Below are positions 16,259-24,846 of a stretch of DNA of 64,000 bases, piece after piece. The stretch spans positions 372,001 through 436,000 of the forward strand of contig NZ_KQ948656.1 in NCBI RefSeq assembly GCF_001514145.1. The letters are read 5' to 3'. This DNA comes from Streptomyces canus (lineage in GTDB: Bacteria; Actinomycetota; Actinomycetes; Streptomycetales; Streptomycetaceae). Under the pieces are notes generated by a model. That model made no database searches and was not told where the DNA came from. It saw only the letters and a program-made list of their open reading frames with translations. Position numbers and translations under genes: made by a program. Within the stretch, counting starts at the first letter, position 1. Every line of letters starts with the position of its first letter.

Positions 16259-17395
16259 ATGGACTTCGCGTTCAGCGAGGAGCAGGAGCAACTGGGGCGC
16301 ACCGTACGGGCGTTCCTGACCCACACCTCGCCGGAGACCGAGACACGGCGTCTCATGGAGACGCCCGAGGGCTTCGACCGGGCGCTGTGGCGCCGGATGG
16401 GGACGGAGCTCGGGCTGCAGGGACTGGCGGTCCCCGAGGAGTACGGCGGTGCCGGGTGCGGGCCGGTCGAAGTGGGCGTGGTGATGGAGGAGATGGGCCG
16501 CGCGCTGCTGTGTGCGCCGTTCCTGTCCTCGGCCGTGCTGGCGACGACCGCGCTGCTGCGCTGCGCTGACGAGGACGCCCGCAAGCGCCTGTTGCCGGGC
16601 CTGGCCTCCGGTGAACTCGTCGGGACACTCGCCCTGACCGAGGACTCCGCCCGCTGGGACGCGAGCGGTGTACAGCTCACCGCCCGTGAGAGCAACGGGA
16701 GTTGGCTGCTGACCGGGCACAAGACGTTCGTCCTGGACGGTGCCACCGCCGATGTCGTCCTCACCGTCGCCCGCACCGACGACGGCCTCGGGGTGTTCTG
16801 CGTGGAGGGCGACGCGCCCGGCCTGACCCGTGCGCCGCTGCCCACGATGGACCCGACCCGCCGCCAGGCCCGCCTCGACTACCAGGATGTACCGGCGACC
16901 CGGCTGCGTACCCACGGCGACGGCTGGGACCTTGTCTCGGAGGTGCTCGACCGGGCCGCGGTGGCGCTGGCCGCCGAGCAGGTCGGGGTGGCCACCCGCG
17001 CGCTCGACATGGCGGTGGAGTACGCCAAGGTGCGCCATCAGTTCGGGCGGCCCATCGGCTCCTTCCAGGCCGTCAAGCATCTGCTCGCCGACGTCCTCCT
17101 GGAGGTGGAGTCGGCGCGCGCCGCCGCCCACTACGCCCTGCTCGCGTCGGAGAACGAGGACCCGGAGCTGCCCGGCGTGGCGAGTCTGGCCAAGGCGTTC
17201 TGCTCCGACGCGTGCGTGCAGGCGACGGAGCAGAACATCCAGGTGCACGGCGGCATCGGCTTCACCTGGGAGCACCCGGCCCACCTGTATCTGAAGCGGG
17301 CCAAGACGTCACAGCTGCTGTTCGGGGATCCGGCATATCACCGGGAGCTGCTCGCACGGAGAATCGGCATGGACAAGGACAAGGGAGCGGCATGA
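16259..17395 (+). CDS. Acyl-CoA dehydrogenase, beta-type subunit without an adjacent alpha gene
   Basis: 378 residues. Start MDFAFSEEQEQLGRTVRAFL and C-terminal IQVHGGIGFTWEHPAHLYLKRAKTSQLLFG place it with the FadE beta subunits at 8745 and 37879. At the usual catalytic position it reads LDRAAVALAAEQVG, without the Glu-Arg pair, so it probably needs an alpha partner. None is next to it; unpaired full-length dehydrogenases at 28051 and 52091 are candidates. Its stop overlaps the start of the LLM gene (ATGA). Confidence 0.9.
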   Translation: MDFAFSEEQEQLGRTVRAFLTHTSPETETRRLMETPEGFDRALWRRMGTELGLQGLAVPEEYGGAGCGPVEVGVVMEEMGRALLCAPFLSSAVLATTALLRCADEDARKRLLPGLASGELVGTLALTEDSARWDASGVQLTARESNGSWLLTGHKTFVLDGATADVVLTVARTDDGLGVFCVEGDAPGLTRAPLPTMDPTRRQARLDYQDVPATRLRTHGDGWDLVSEVLDRAAVALAAEQVGVATRALDMAVEYAKVRHQFGRPIGSFQAVKHLLADVLLEVESARAAAHYALLASENEDPELPGVASLAKAFCSDACVQATEQNIQVHGGIGFTWEHPAHLYLKRAKTSQLLFGDPAYHRELLARRIGMDKDKGAA

Positions 17396-18417
17396 AGGTC
17401 GACGGCAAGCTCAACGTGTGGAGCACCACGGAGGTCGTGGAGGAGGCCAGGCACCACGAGAAGGCCGGCTACGACGGCCTGTGGGCGTCGGAGTCCAAGC
17501 ACGACCCCTTCCTGCCGCTGGCGCTGGCGGCCGAGCACACCGACCGCCTCGAGGTCGGCACGGCCATCGCGGTGGCCTTCGCCCGCTCCCCCATGCAGCT
17601 CGCGTACACCGCGCACGACCTGCAGACCTACGCCGGCGGACGGTTCTCGCTCGGTCTCGGCAGCCAGATCAAGCCGCACATCGAGCGGCGCTTCGACATG
17701 CCCTGGAGCCGGCCCGCGGCCCGCATGCGGGAGTACGTGAGCGCACTGCACGCGATCTGGGACGCCTGGAACGAGGGCGAGAAGCTCGATTTCCGCGGCG
17801 ACTTCTACTCGCACACCCTGATGTCGCCCTTCTTCTCTCCTCCGCCCGCTCCCGGCGGCGCGCCCAAGGTGTTCGTGGCCGCGGTCGGCCAGGCGATGAC
17901 CAAGGTGGCGGGCGAGGTCGCCGACGGGCTCCTCGCGCACGGCTTCACCACCGAGCGGTACCTGCGGGAGGTGACCCTGCCGACCGTGGAGGCGGGGCTC
18001 GCCACGTCCGGCCGTAGGCGGGCCGACTTCGCCGTCTCCCATCTGCTGCTGACCGCGACCGGCCGCACGGAGGAGGAGATGACCCGCGCGATCGACGGAA
18101 CCCGTGCCCAGATCGCCTTCTACGGCAGCACACCCGCCTACCGGGGGGTGCTGGAGCTGCACGGCTGGGGTGAACTCGGCGACGAGCTGCACGCGTTGTC
18201 GACGTCCCGGCGCGAGGACAAGTGGGAGGCGATGAGCCGCCTCGTCGACGACGAGGTGCTGCACACCTTCGCGGTCGTGGCGGAGCCGGAGCGGGTGGCG
18301 GGCGAGATCCGGCGCCGGTACGGGGCACTGGTGGACCGGGTGTCCTTCTACACGGCGTACGAGATCGACGCCGCGGTGTGGGAGCCCATCGTGCAGGAGC
18401 TGCGCACATCCGAGTGA
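17392..18417 (+). CDS. LLM-class F420-dependent oxidoreductase (TIGR03617-like)
   Basis: 341 residues from the ATG at 17392 overlapping the upstream stop. Luciferase-like TIM barrel: GYDGLWASESKHDPFLPLALAAEHTDRLEVGTAIAVAFARSP and GRFSLGLGSQIKPHIERRF are close to the TIGR03617 family of probable F420-dependent oxidoreductases common in mycobacteria and streptomycetes. It would use F420 (or possibly FMN) for hydride transfer to or from a pathway intermediate. Third gene of the 15458-18417 operon. A second, different LLM protein is at 50435. Confidence 0.9.
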   Translation: MKVDGKLNVWSTTEVVEEARHHEKAGYDGLWASESKHDPFLPLALAAEHTDRLEVGTAIAVAFARSPMQLAYTAHDLQTYAGGRFSLGLGSQIKPHIERRFDMPWSRPAARMREYVSALHAIWDAWNEGEKLDFRGDFYSHTLMSPFFSPPPAPGGAPKVFVAAVGQAMTKVAGEVADGLLAHGFTTERYLREVTLPTVEAGLATSGRRRADFAVSHLLLTATGRTEEEMTRAIDGTRAQIAFYGSTPAYRGVLELHGWGELGDELHALSTSRREDKWEAMSRLVDDEVLHTFAVVAEPERVAGEIRRRYGALVDRVSFYTAYEIDAAVWEPIVQELRTSE

Positions 18418-18420
18418 CGG

Positions 18421-19212
18421 TCAGCCGAGCAGGTCCAGGACGGTGGTCATGGACCTGTTCTGCAGCAGGTAGTCCTCGGCCTCCTGGAGGTGGAGGCGCC
18501 ACAGTTCCTCGGCGGCCTCGGTCTGGCGCGCGGCGACGAGTTCGACGAGCGCGCCGTGGGCGCGGAAGCCCCGGCGGTTGGCCCGTACGTTCTCGGGGCT
18601 GCCTGCGTCCAGGTCGACGTGGGACCAGTTCGCCTGGTCGATGATGTGCCGGACCATGCCGTTGAGGACGCTCAGCGTCTCGTTGCCCGCCAGTTCGACG
18701 ACCAGGGCGTGGAACTCCATGTGGGCACGGATGAAGGCCGACGGGTTGTCCATCAGTGCCTCGGCCTCGGCTACGGCGGCCCGCAGCCGCTCCAGGTCCT
18801 CGTCCGTGCGTCCCTCGGCCAGCAGTCCGGCGCACGGTGCCTCGATGACCGTACGGGCGTCGTAGACGTCCTTGAGGGTCGTGCCCCGGTATTCGAGGAC
18901 CACGCCGGCGTACCGGGCCGCGACCGTGCCCTCCGGAGTCTGCACCCGGGCCCCGCCCCGGGCGCCCCGGCGCACGCTGATGAGCGACTCCGACTCCAGC
19001 ACCCGGAACGCCTCGCGCAGCGTCGGCCGGGAGACCGCGAACTCCGCCATGAGCGCCGACTCGGCCGGGAGCGCCTCGCCCTCGGCCAGCTCTCCGCGCA
19101 CGATCTTGCGGCGCAGCTGTGCCGCCACCAGCTCGGCCATCTTGGGGACGCGGACCTTGACACCGTTCACGCCCCCGCCACCACCGCCCTGCCGCCCCGT
19201 CGTACTCGTCAC
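18421..19212 (-). CDS. GntR/FadR-family transcriptional regulator (FCD domain)
   Basis: 263 residues from the GTG at 19212, which has GGAGGT 7 bp upstream; a longer reading from 19260 is less likely. The winged helix spans about residues 20-85 (AELVAAQLRRKIVRGELAEGEALPAE..SRPTLREAFRVLESESLI), followed by an all-helical FCD effector domain with HMEFHALVVELAGN and RGFRAHGALVELV, where the metal/ligand histidines are expected. FadR-type GntR proteins usually respond to acyl-CoA or small organic acids. It lies in the middle of the catabolic island, and its own promoter carries the recurrent AGTTA element, so autoregulation and control of the whole regulon are inferred. Confidence 0.92.
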   Translation of the reverse strand: MTSTTGRQGGGGGGVNGVKVRVPKMAELVAAQLRRKIVRGELAEGEALPAESALMAEFAVSRPTLREAFRVLESESLISVRRGARGGARVQTPEGTVAARYAGVVLEYRGTTLKDVYDARTVIEAPCAGLLAEGRTDEDLERLRAAVAEAEALMDNPSAFIRAHMEFHALVVELAGNETLSVLNGMVRHIIDQANWSHVDLDAGSPENVRANRRGFRAHGALVELVAARQTEAAEELWRLHLQEAEDYLLQNRSMTTVLDLLG

Positions 19213-19269
19213 CGGGCCCACCTCCGTCCGACCCACAGGTGCGGGACATGGCCCGAGCACCGGGTAGAC

Positions 19270-19305
19270 GGTTCACTCTACTAGATAACTGATTGAACTA
19301 GGTTA
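19270..19305 (-). promoter_or_regulatory. AGTTA-type operator upstream of the GntR gene
   Basis: TAACT at 19286-19290 (AGTTA on the bottom strand) inside CTACTAGATAACTGATTGAA, about 70 bp before the GTG of the GntR gene and just after the stop of the small GTPase gene. On the bottom strand it reads ATCAGTTATCTAG, very close to the sites at 5024 and 46843. Suggests autoregulation. Confidence 0.55.
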
Positions 19306-19894
19306 CCGAGTTCGCGGCAATGAGATGTTCGGCCAGCGCGAGCAGCAGATCGCGGCCCACCGCCCGCTGCCGCATGTCCCCCATCACCAAGGGGACTTCC
19401 GGGTCGAGGTCGAGCGCTTCGCGGATCTCCCGCTCGCTGCGTTCCTGGTGGCCGTGGAAGCAGTTGACGCCGATCACGAAGGGGATGCCGCGGCTCTCGA
19501 AGAAGTCGATGGACGCGAAGCTGGACTCCAGCCGCCGGGTGTCGGCGATGACCACCGCACCGAGCGCGCCGTGCACCAAGTCGTTCCACATGAACCAGAA
19601 ACGCTCCTGGCCGGGCGTCCCGAAGAGGTAGACCACCAGCCGGGGGTTGACCATGATGCGGCCGAAGTCCATGGCCACCGTGGTGGTGGCCTTCCGTTCG
19701 ACGCCCACGACGTCGTCGACGCCCACGCTCGCGACGGTCAGGTACTCCTCGGTGCGCAGCGGCGCGACCTCGCTCACCGCCCCGACCAGGGTCGTCTTGC
19801 CCACACCGAAGCCACCGGCCACAAGGATCTTGACCGCCGCGGGTGCCGAGCCGTCGTAGGCCCGGCCCGCGGGGTCAGAGTCTGCGAAGGCCAT
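19298..19894 (-). CDS. cvnD: Conservon small GTP-binding protein (CvnD)
   Basis: 198 residues, MglA/Ras-like ATP/GTP-binding protein of the conservon type. The P-loop GGFGVGKTT is near residues 27-35, TTTVAMDFGR provides the switch region and GTPGQERF is the G3 motif. The G4 position reads VNCFHG rather than NKxD, which is usual for this family. Last gene of the four-gene conservon; its start overlaps the DUF742 gene by 20 bp. Conservons form membrane-associated complexes that resemble eukaryotic G-protein receptors. No cytochrome P450 (cvnE) follows. Confidence 0.94.
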   Translation of the reverse strand: MAFADSDPAGRAYDGSAPAAVKILVAGGFGVGKTTLVGAVSEVAPLRTEEYLTVASVGVDDVVGVERKATTTVAMDFGRIMVNPRLVVYLFGTPGQERFWFMWNDLVHGALGAVVIADTRRLESSFASIDFFESRGIPFVIGVNCFHGHQERSEREIREALDLDPEVPLVMGDMRQRAVGRDLLLALAEHLIAANSVT

Positions 19895-20264
19895 CCCTCA
19901 CCGCCCGAAGAAGAGTCATGTCCATTGTGTTTCCTACTGCTACAGCGATCGGTGGACGGGTTGTCGCCCTGCCCAGCGCGACCAGGTCGTCGATCAGGAT
20001 TTTCGTGACCGCCACGGGCAGGTTCAGTTCCGCGGCGATCTCGGCCACCGCTGCTGGGGTGCGGCACTGCTGGAGGATCGAGCGGTGCTCGGGTTGCAGG
20101 CCTCGCAGACCTGCCCGGCCGGGTGCCGGTTCGACGGTCGTCACGAGGGTGATCAGAGTGAGGTCGTCGCGCGCGGGTGCCGTCCGGCCCTGGGTGATCG
20201 TGTAGGGCCTGACCGACAGCTCCTCAGCGTCCCCTGCCTCCAGGTCGTCCATCCAGTGGCTCAC
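19875..20264 (-). CDS. cvnC: Conservon DUF742 protein (CvnC)
   Basis: 129 residues, DUF742. Typical features are the VRPYTITQGRT N-terminal segment, LQPEHRSILQQCRTPAAVAEIAAELNLPVAVTKILIDDL winged-helix-like region and the C-terminal LRAVRDGLRRL. It links the kinase-like and GTPase components of the conservon. It overlaps cvnB by 4 bp and cvnD by 20 bp, so the order and stoichiometry are translationally fixed. Confidence 0.94.
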   Translation of the reverse strand: MSHWMDDLEAGDAEELSVRPYTITQGRTAPARDDLTLITLVTTVEPAPGRAGLRGLQPEHRSILQQCRTPAAVAEIAAELNLPVAVTKILIDDLVALGRATTRPPIAVAVGNTMDMTLLRAVRDGLRRL

Positions 20265-20695
20265 TCACGTACACCGCGCTCGTCGGCGGGCGCCCCGAAG
20301 CGCGTCTCGGTGCTCATGCGCTGGCCCACCTGCTGCATCAGGGTGTGCATGGCCACGGTCATCAACTCGGCGTCCACTTCCTGGGACGCCACGACGGCCA
20401 GATGAGTGCCTCGGCCCGCGGCGGAGATGAACAGCCACAGATCGGTCAGCTCGACGATGACCTGGTGCACCGAACCGCCGCCGAACAGCTGCCCGACCCC
20501 ACGGGCCAGACTCTGCTGGCCGGTGGCGATGGCGGCGAGGCGCTCGGCGTCGCCGCGGACGATGGTGCCGGACTGGCTCACCACCAGCCCGTCGTCTGAC
20601 AGCACGATGGCGTGGTGCGTGCCCGGAACCTGTTCGACCAGGCCGTCCAGCAACCAGTCGAGGTCCGGATGGGTGGCGGTCGTTCGCATTGTCAT
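20261..20695 (-). CDS. cvnB: Conservon roadblock/LC7 protein (CvnB)
   Basis: 144 residues, roadblock/LC7 fold (MglB-like). LDWLLDGLVEQVPGTHHAIVLSDDGL, ERLAAIATGQQSLARGVGQLFGGG and LFISAAGRGTHLAVVAS are characteristic. In MglA/MglB-like systems roadblock proteins act as GTPase activators or scaffolds; here it is expected to act on the CvnD GTPase. It lies 2 bp after the sensor kinase gene and overlaps cvnC. Confidence 0.94.
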   Translation of the reverse strand: MTMRTTATHPDLDWLLDGLVEQVPGTHHAIVLSDDGLVVSQSGTIVRGDAERLAAIATGQQSLARGVGQLFGGGSVHQVIVELTDLWLFISAAGRGTHLAVVASQEVDAELMTVAMHTLMQQVGQRMSTETRFGAPADERGVRE

Positions 20696-20697
20696 GG

Positions 20698-23211
20698 TCA
20701 GTCTTCCGTCGGGATCCGTCTACGCTGCGGCAGCACGTCGATGGGCTCGTGGTCGGTCGGGGGAACGTCACGCCGGACCATCCGGGACTGGCGTTGGAAG
20801 GCACCGATCGTCGCGCCGGAGCGGGCGGGCGCGGACCGACGGTCCGGTGTCTGCTCGTCGGCCGGTGGCGCTCCCAGGCCGGCGGCCGGGTCCCGCAGTT
20901 CGTCGGCGAGACTGGCCAGGCGCACCCGTTTGGGCAGCGGTTGCACGTCCGGCGCGACATCCACGCGCAGGGTGCCACTCGCCCGCGGTGCGCCGGCCGT
21001 CTGCGACACCGGATGGGGACGCGGCGGCCGGGTCCACACATCACTCATGGGGGCCGCGGCTTCCAGTGGGCCAACGCGGCCGGTCACCAGGGTGTCCGCG
21101 TCCGGGGCCGTCCTGTGCTCCACGCCGGGCGGGTCCGCGACGGCCGCCTCGGGGGGCGGCGGCCAGGCGGCGTCGGCTGCTTCGGGTGCGGGCCCGGTCC
21201 GCTCGGGAGCCTCGACGACGAGTTCGTCGGGGATGAGGACGACGACCCGGGTGCCGCCGAACGAGGAGGGCCGCAGTTCCACCTGGATGTCGAGGGCACG
21301 CGCCAGCCGGGCCACCACGTAGAGGCCGAGCCTGACGTCGTCCGCCCGGGACATGACGTCCATGCGGGGCGGCTCGGTCATCAGCCGGTTGACCTCGTCG
21401 TACTGCTCGGGGTCCATGCCCACGCCGCGGTCCTCGATCTCCACCGCGAGACCGCGTCCCACCCTGGCGGCGTACACCTCCACGGGCGTCGGCGGTCTCG
21501 AGAAGCCCACCGCGTTCTCCATGAGTTCGGCCAGCACGTGGATCACCAGGCCGACCGCACGCTCGGCCAGCCACACCCGGTCCTCGACGTCGATCTGGAT
21601 CCGCCGGTAGTCCTGCACCTCGCTCTGCGCGGAGCGCAGCACATCCAGGAGGAGGACGGGCTTGCGCCACCGTCGCTGCGGCTGGCCGCCGCCGAGGATC
21701 ACCAGGTTCTCCTCGTAGCGCCGCAGCCTGGCGGTCAGATGGTCGAGGTCGAACAGGCCCTCAAGGACCTCCGGATCCTCGTGCCGGCGCTCCAGCTCAC
21801 TGAGCTTCTTCATCTGCAGGCCGATGAGCAGCTGGGTACGCCGGGCGATGCGCTGCAGCAGCTTCTCGAAGCCGCGGAACTGCGAGACCTGGGCCATCGT
21901 CGTGTCCAGCGCGCTGTGGCGTGCGAGGTTCAACGCCTGGCCCAGCTGGCCCAGTTCGTCGTCGCCGTGCTGGATCGCGGGGAGTTCGGCGTCCAGGTCG
22001 ACGACGTCACCGCTGCGCAGGCGTTCGACCACGGCCGGCATGCGGGTCTGCAGGTCCAGGGCGGCGACGCGCAGCGCGGAGATCCGGCGGCGCAGCGTCC
22101 TGGTGAGCAGCGCGCTGATCAGGACGACCACCAGCACCGCCACCGCGCCCATCACGCTGGTGAGGATCAGACGCCGCACCAGCGCGTTCAGTTCCTTCTC
22201 GGTGGCCGCCGTCAGGGTCACGGAGTAGGTGGTGTTGAGCTGCTGGAGCTGGGCGGCGACCGGCCCGACGCTGTCGCTCCATGTCGTGCCGAGTCCCTTG
22301 GAGAACTTGTCCGCGTCGGCCCCGGAGCCGGAGCCGGACAGGACCTTCTGCTCAGCCGTCGTCTTCTGCTTCCACGCGCCTCCCGCCATCAACTTCCGGT
22401 AGAGCGCGGCCTGATCGTCCGGGACGAGGGGCACGATCTTGTTGTCGTAGAGGAAGTGCTGGGAGCCGATCCATCCGGCGAGCTGCCCGCGTTCGGTGGC
22501 GGAGAGCCGTCCGGTCACCGAGCCGCGGGTGAACAGCGCGTTCTCCCGCGAGATCATCTCCATGCCCCAGACCGAGTCGATGGCCGGCCGGGCGAGGTAG
22601 TCGATATTGGGCAGACCGACGTGGCTCAGAGTGGTGAACAGATTCAACTGGCCGGAGATGAGGCTCGTATAGCGGTCGAACGTCTGCTGCTGCGAGGCGG
22701 TCCGCTGGTCCACTCCCGCCCGGTAGTCGGCCAGTTTCCGCAGGTTCCTGCCCACCTGGACGACGTTGGCGCGGATGTCGTCCGGGGCGCTCCAGCCGCT
22801 GTCGGGCAGTTCCTGGACGGTCGAGACGTCGGCGTCGGTGCGGCTGCGCTGCGCGCGCAACGCCTTCTGGTAGCCCTCGGGGTCGGCCAACTCCGCTCCG
22901 CTGAGCCGCCGTTCCTCCTGGAGGTCGAAGAAGGCCGCCATGATCGGACGTGCCGCCGCGTTGGAGGCCGCATTGCGGTCCTTCTGCCTCTGCCATTCCG
23001 TGTAGAGCTGAGCGGAACTCGCCAGCCACAGGGCCACGAGGGTCACACTGGGCACCAGGGCCAGGATGAGCAGGACCGTTCGAAGTGACGGCTGTCGCCG
23101 GGTTCCGCTGCCGCTGCCCTTTGGGCCTTGTCTCTTCGACGCACGCGCGTGCACTGCCACTGAGGTCCCCAGCGATGCTCCAAGTGACAGGCCGCTCCGA
23201 TGGGCCCGCAC
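20698..23211 (-). CDS. cvnA: Conservon sensor histidine kinase with NIT sensor domain (CvnA)
   Basis: 837 residues. It has a basic N terminus, a membrane segment near residues 44-66, a large extracytoplasmic NIT (nitrate/nitrite-sensor type) domain, a second membrane segment near 350-370, a HAMP-like linker and a kinase core. The likely phosphoacceptor region is FDLDHLTARLRRYEENL; the ATPase N-box is HVLAELMENAVGFS and the G-box EIEDRGVGMD. A long proline- and acid-rich tail of about 170 residues follows, as is usual for CvnA. It heads the conservon and sits 87 bp downstream of the DUF35 gene on the same strand, with an AT-rich patch in the gap. Confidence 0.93.
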   Translation of the reverse strand: MRAHRSGLSLGASLGTSVAVHARASKRQGPKGSGSGTRRQPSLRTVLLILALVPSVTLVALWLASSAQLYTEWQRQKDRNAASNAAARPIMAAFFDLQEERRLSGAELADPEGYQKALRAQRSRTDADVSTVQELPDSGWSAPDDIRANVVQVGRNLRKLADYRAGVDQRTASQQQTFDRYTSLISGQLNLFTTLSHVGLPNIDYLARPAIDSVWGMEMISRENALFTRGSVTGRLSATERGQLAGWIGSQHFLYDNKIVPLVPDDQAALYRKLMAGGAWKQKTTAEQKVLSGSGSGADADKFSKGLGTTWSDSVGPVAAQLQQLNTTYSVTLTAATEKELNALVRRLILTSVMGAVAVLVVVLISALLTRTLRRRISALRVAALDLQTRMPAVVERLRSGDVVDLDAELPAIQHGDDELGQLGQALNLARHSALDTTMAQVSQFRGFEKLLQRIARRTQLLIGLQMKKLSELERRHEDPEVLEGLFDLDHLTARLRRYEENLVILGGGQPQRRWRKPVLLLDVLRSAQSEVQDYRRIQIDVEDRVWLAERAVGLVIHVLAELMENAVGFSRPPTPVEVYAARVGRGLAVEIEDRGVGMDPEQYDEVNRLMTEPPRMDVMSRADDVRLGLYVVARLARALDIQVELRPSSFGGTRVVVLIPDELVVEAPERTGPAPEAADAAWPPPPEAAVADPPGVEHRTAPDADTLVTGRVGPLEAAAPMSDVWTRPPRPHPVSQTAGAPRASGTLRVDVAPDVQPLPKRVRLASLADELRDPAAGLGAPPADEQTPDRRSAPARSGATIGAFQRQSRMVRRDVPPTDHEPIDVLPQRRRIPTED

Positions 23212-23227
23212 GATGACGCGCCGATGC

Positions 23228-23275
23228 TATCCATGGATACCGCTATCTAAATACACTTAGCCCACTAAATTTTCA
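23228..23275 (-). promoter_or_regulatory. AT-rich promoter region of the conservon
   Basis: Between the DUF35 stop (23299) and the CvnA start (23211). CGCTATCTAAATACACTTAG is unusually A/T-rich for this genome; on the bottom strand it contains GCTAAGTGTATTTAG, partly like an arm of the palindrome at 27988-28012. No exact AGTTA core. It may tie the conservon to the catabolic regulon, but the match is weak. Confidence 0.3.
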
Positions 23276-23298
23276 CAAGAGTGGGTCAACCGGCCCGA

Positions 23299-23694
23299 TC
23301 AACGCTCCGGCACGAAATACGGCAGCGCGATCTCGTCCGTGAAGAGCCGGAAGTCGACGCGTACACGCATGCCGATGGCCACGGCCTCCGGATCGCCGGC
23401 GTCGACGTGGGAGAGCAGGGTGCCGCCGTCGTCGAGGTCGATCACGGCGAGCGCGAAGGGCGTGTCGAAGCCCGGGCCGGGAGCGCGGTGGACCACGGTC
23501 ACCGAGTAGACGGTCCCCTGCCCGGCGCTCGGCGCGTAGTGCCAGTCCGGTGCCATGCACCTGGGGCAGGCGGGCTCGGGAACGAAGAAGCGCAGGTCAC
23601 AACTGGGGCAGTAGGGAATGACCAAGTCGCCGCGTCGGGCCGCGTCCCAGAACGGTTCGGACAGTTCGGTGGGCACGGGTACGGGTCGGCTCAT
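23299..23694 (-). CDS. DUF35 zinc-ribbon/OB-fold partner protein
   Basis: 131 residues. The N-terminal rubredoxin-like zinc ribbon is CPSCDLRFFVPEPACPRC (two CxxC pairs) near residues 29-46, followed by an OB fold with GTVYSVTVVHRAPGPGF. Its start overlaps the stop of the thiolase-fold gene (ATGA). DUF35 proteins bind thiolase-fold Ltp/Sal-type aldolases and are needed for their activity (ChsH2 DUF35 with Ltp2). I infer a complex with the protein at 23691. Confidence 0.92.
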   Translation of the reverse strand: MSRPVPVPTELSEPFWDAARRGDLVIPYCPSCDLRFFVPEPACPRCMAPDWHYAPSAGQGTVYSVTVVHRAPGPGFDTPFALAVIDLDDGGTLLSHVDAGDPEAVAIGMRVRVDFRLFTDEIALPYFVPER

Positions 23695-24842
23695 CGCGCT
23701 CTCCCCAGCAGGCTCATCTCGTAGTGCTGCGCGCCGGACCCGGCGTTCCCGACGACCGCCAGCTCGGCGCCCTCGACCTGGTGCACGGCGGTGCCGCGCA
23801 ACTGCCGTACGGCTTCGACGACTTTGAGCGTCATCTGCTGCGTCCCGTTCCAGGCGTACGACAGGCAGCCCCCGTCGGGATTGACGGGATGCTTGCCGCC
23901 CACGGCGATGGCGCCGCTGGCCGCCAGTGGTCCGCCCTCGCCCTCACCGCACAGGCCGAGTGCCTCCAACTGCCGGATGATCTCGAAGGAGTTGGGGTCG
24001 TAGAGGGAGAAGACGTCCACGTCGTGCGGGCCGACGCCGGCCATGGCGTAGGCGCGGGACGCGGCGTCCCTGCCGAGCTGACCGACCTCCCGGTACAGCG
24101 CCGGGTTGGCGTACGCGGCCTGGTGGTACTCCATGCCGCCGCCGAGAACGGCGACGGGCACGTTCGGCAGGTCGCGGGCCCGTTCGGCGGTGGTGACCAC
24201 CAGTGCGGCGCCGCCCTCGCCGACGATGCAGCAGTCCAGCAGGTGGAAGGGCGTGGCCACCATCCGGGAGGCGAGCACGTCGTCGGCGGTGTACGGACCG
24301 CGGCCGTACATCATCGCCTCCGGGTTGGTGGTGCCGTTGTTGCGGATGGTGGCGGCGACCTCGGCGAGCTGGCGTGAGGTCGTGCCGTACTCGTGCATGT
24401 GCCGTGCCGCCACCAGCGCGAACTGGGCGACGACATAACTGCCCCACACATCGGCGAACTCCAGGGGCACCCCGGCTCCGACGGGACCGGCTCCGCGTGA
24501 GACCAGCTTGCAGCCGCCGACGACGACGGTGTCCGCGTATCCGGCACTGATGGCGGCAGCCGCCTTCAGCAGGCCTCGCGAGCCGGCGTTGTCGAGCATC
24601 GAGTCGCTGGTCCAGCGCAGGTCCCGGCCGAGCATCCGCGCCCAGGAGCTGCCCTCGCCGGGTACGCCGCCGGGGCCGGGCCAGTCGACCTGGGCGCCGT
24701 CGACGTCGGCCGGGGTCAGTCCGGCGTCCGCGATCGCACCGCGTACCGCTTCGAGGGCGAGGTCCATGGCGTCACGGTCGGGCAGCGTCAGCGCCTGCTC
24801 GGTGGCGTGCACGCCGACGACTACGGGTTGGCGGCCGTTCAC
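23691..24842 (-). CDS. Thiolase-fold lipid-transfer-type protein, likely acyl-CoA retro-aldolase
   Basis: 383 residues. The thiolase fold of the SCP-x/Ltp type is clear (DVFSLYDPNSFEIIRQLEALGLCGEGEGGP, GGKHPVNPDGGCLSYAWNG). The nucleophilic cysteine of thiolases is absent: the segment around residues 84-90 reads DNAGSRG. The C-terminal GHP motif is also replaced. This is the pattern of Ltp2/Sal1-type aldolases, which cleave a beta-hydroxyacyl-CoA by retro-aldol reaction rather than thiolysis. It overlaps its DUF35 partner and lies 4 bp after a ligase gene and behind an aldehyde dehydrogenase gene, which fits oxidation and re-activation of an aldehyde product. Confidence 0.88.
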   Translation of the reverse strand: MNGRQPVVVGVHATEQALTLPDRDAMDLALEAVRGAIADAGLTPADVDGAQVDWPGPGGVPGEGSSWARMLGRDLRWTSDSMLDNAGSRGLLKAAAAISAGYADTVVVGGCKLVSRGAGPVGAGVPLEFADVWGSYVVAQFALVAARHMHEYGTTSRQLAEVAATIRNNGTTNPEAMMYGRGPYTADDVLASRMVATPFHLLDCCIVGEGGAALVVTTAERARDLPNVPVAVLGGGMEYHQAAYANPALYREVGQLGRDAASRAYAMAGVGPHDVDVFSLYDPNSFEIIRQLEALGLCGEGEGGPLAASGAIAVGGKHPVNPDGGCLSYAWNGTQQMTLKVVEAVRQLRGTAVHQVEGAELAVVGNAGSGAQHYEMSLLGRAR

Positions 24843-24846
24843 GTGG

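Noticed and set aside
19298..23211. Reading the conservon as an ordinary two-component system with a missing response regulator.
   Set aside because: The kinase-roadblock-DUF742-GTPase order with overlapping genes is specific to conservons, which have no response regulator.
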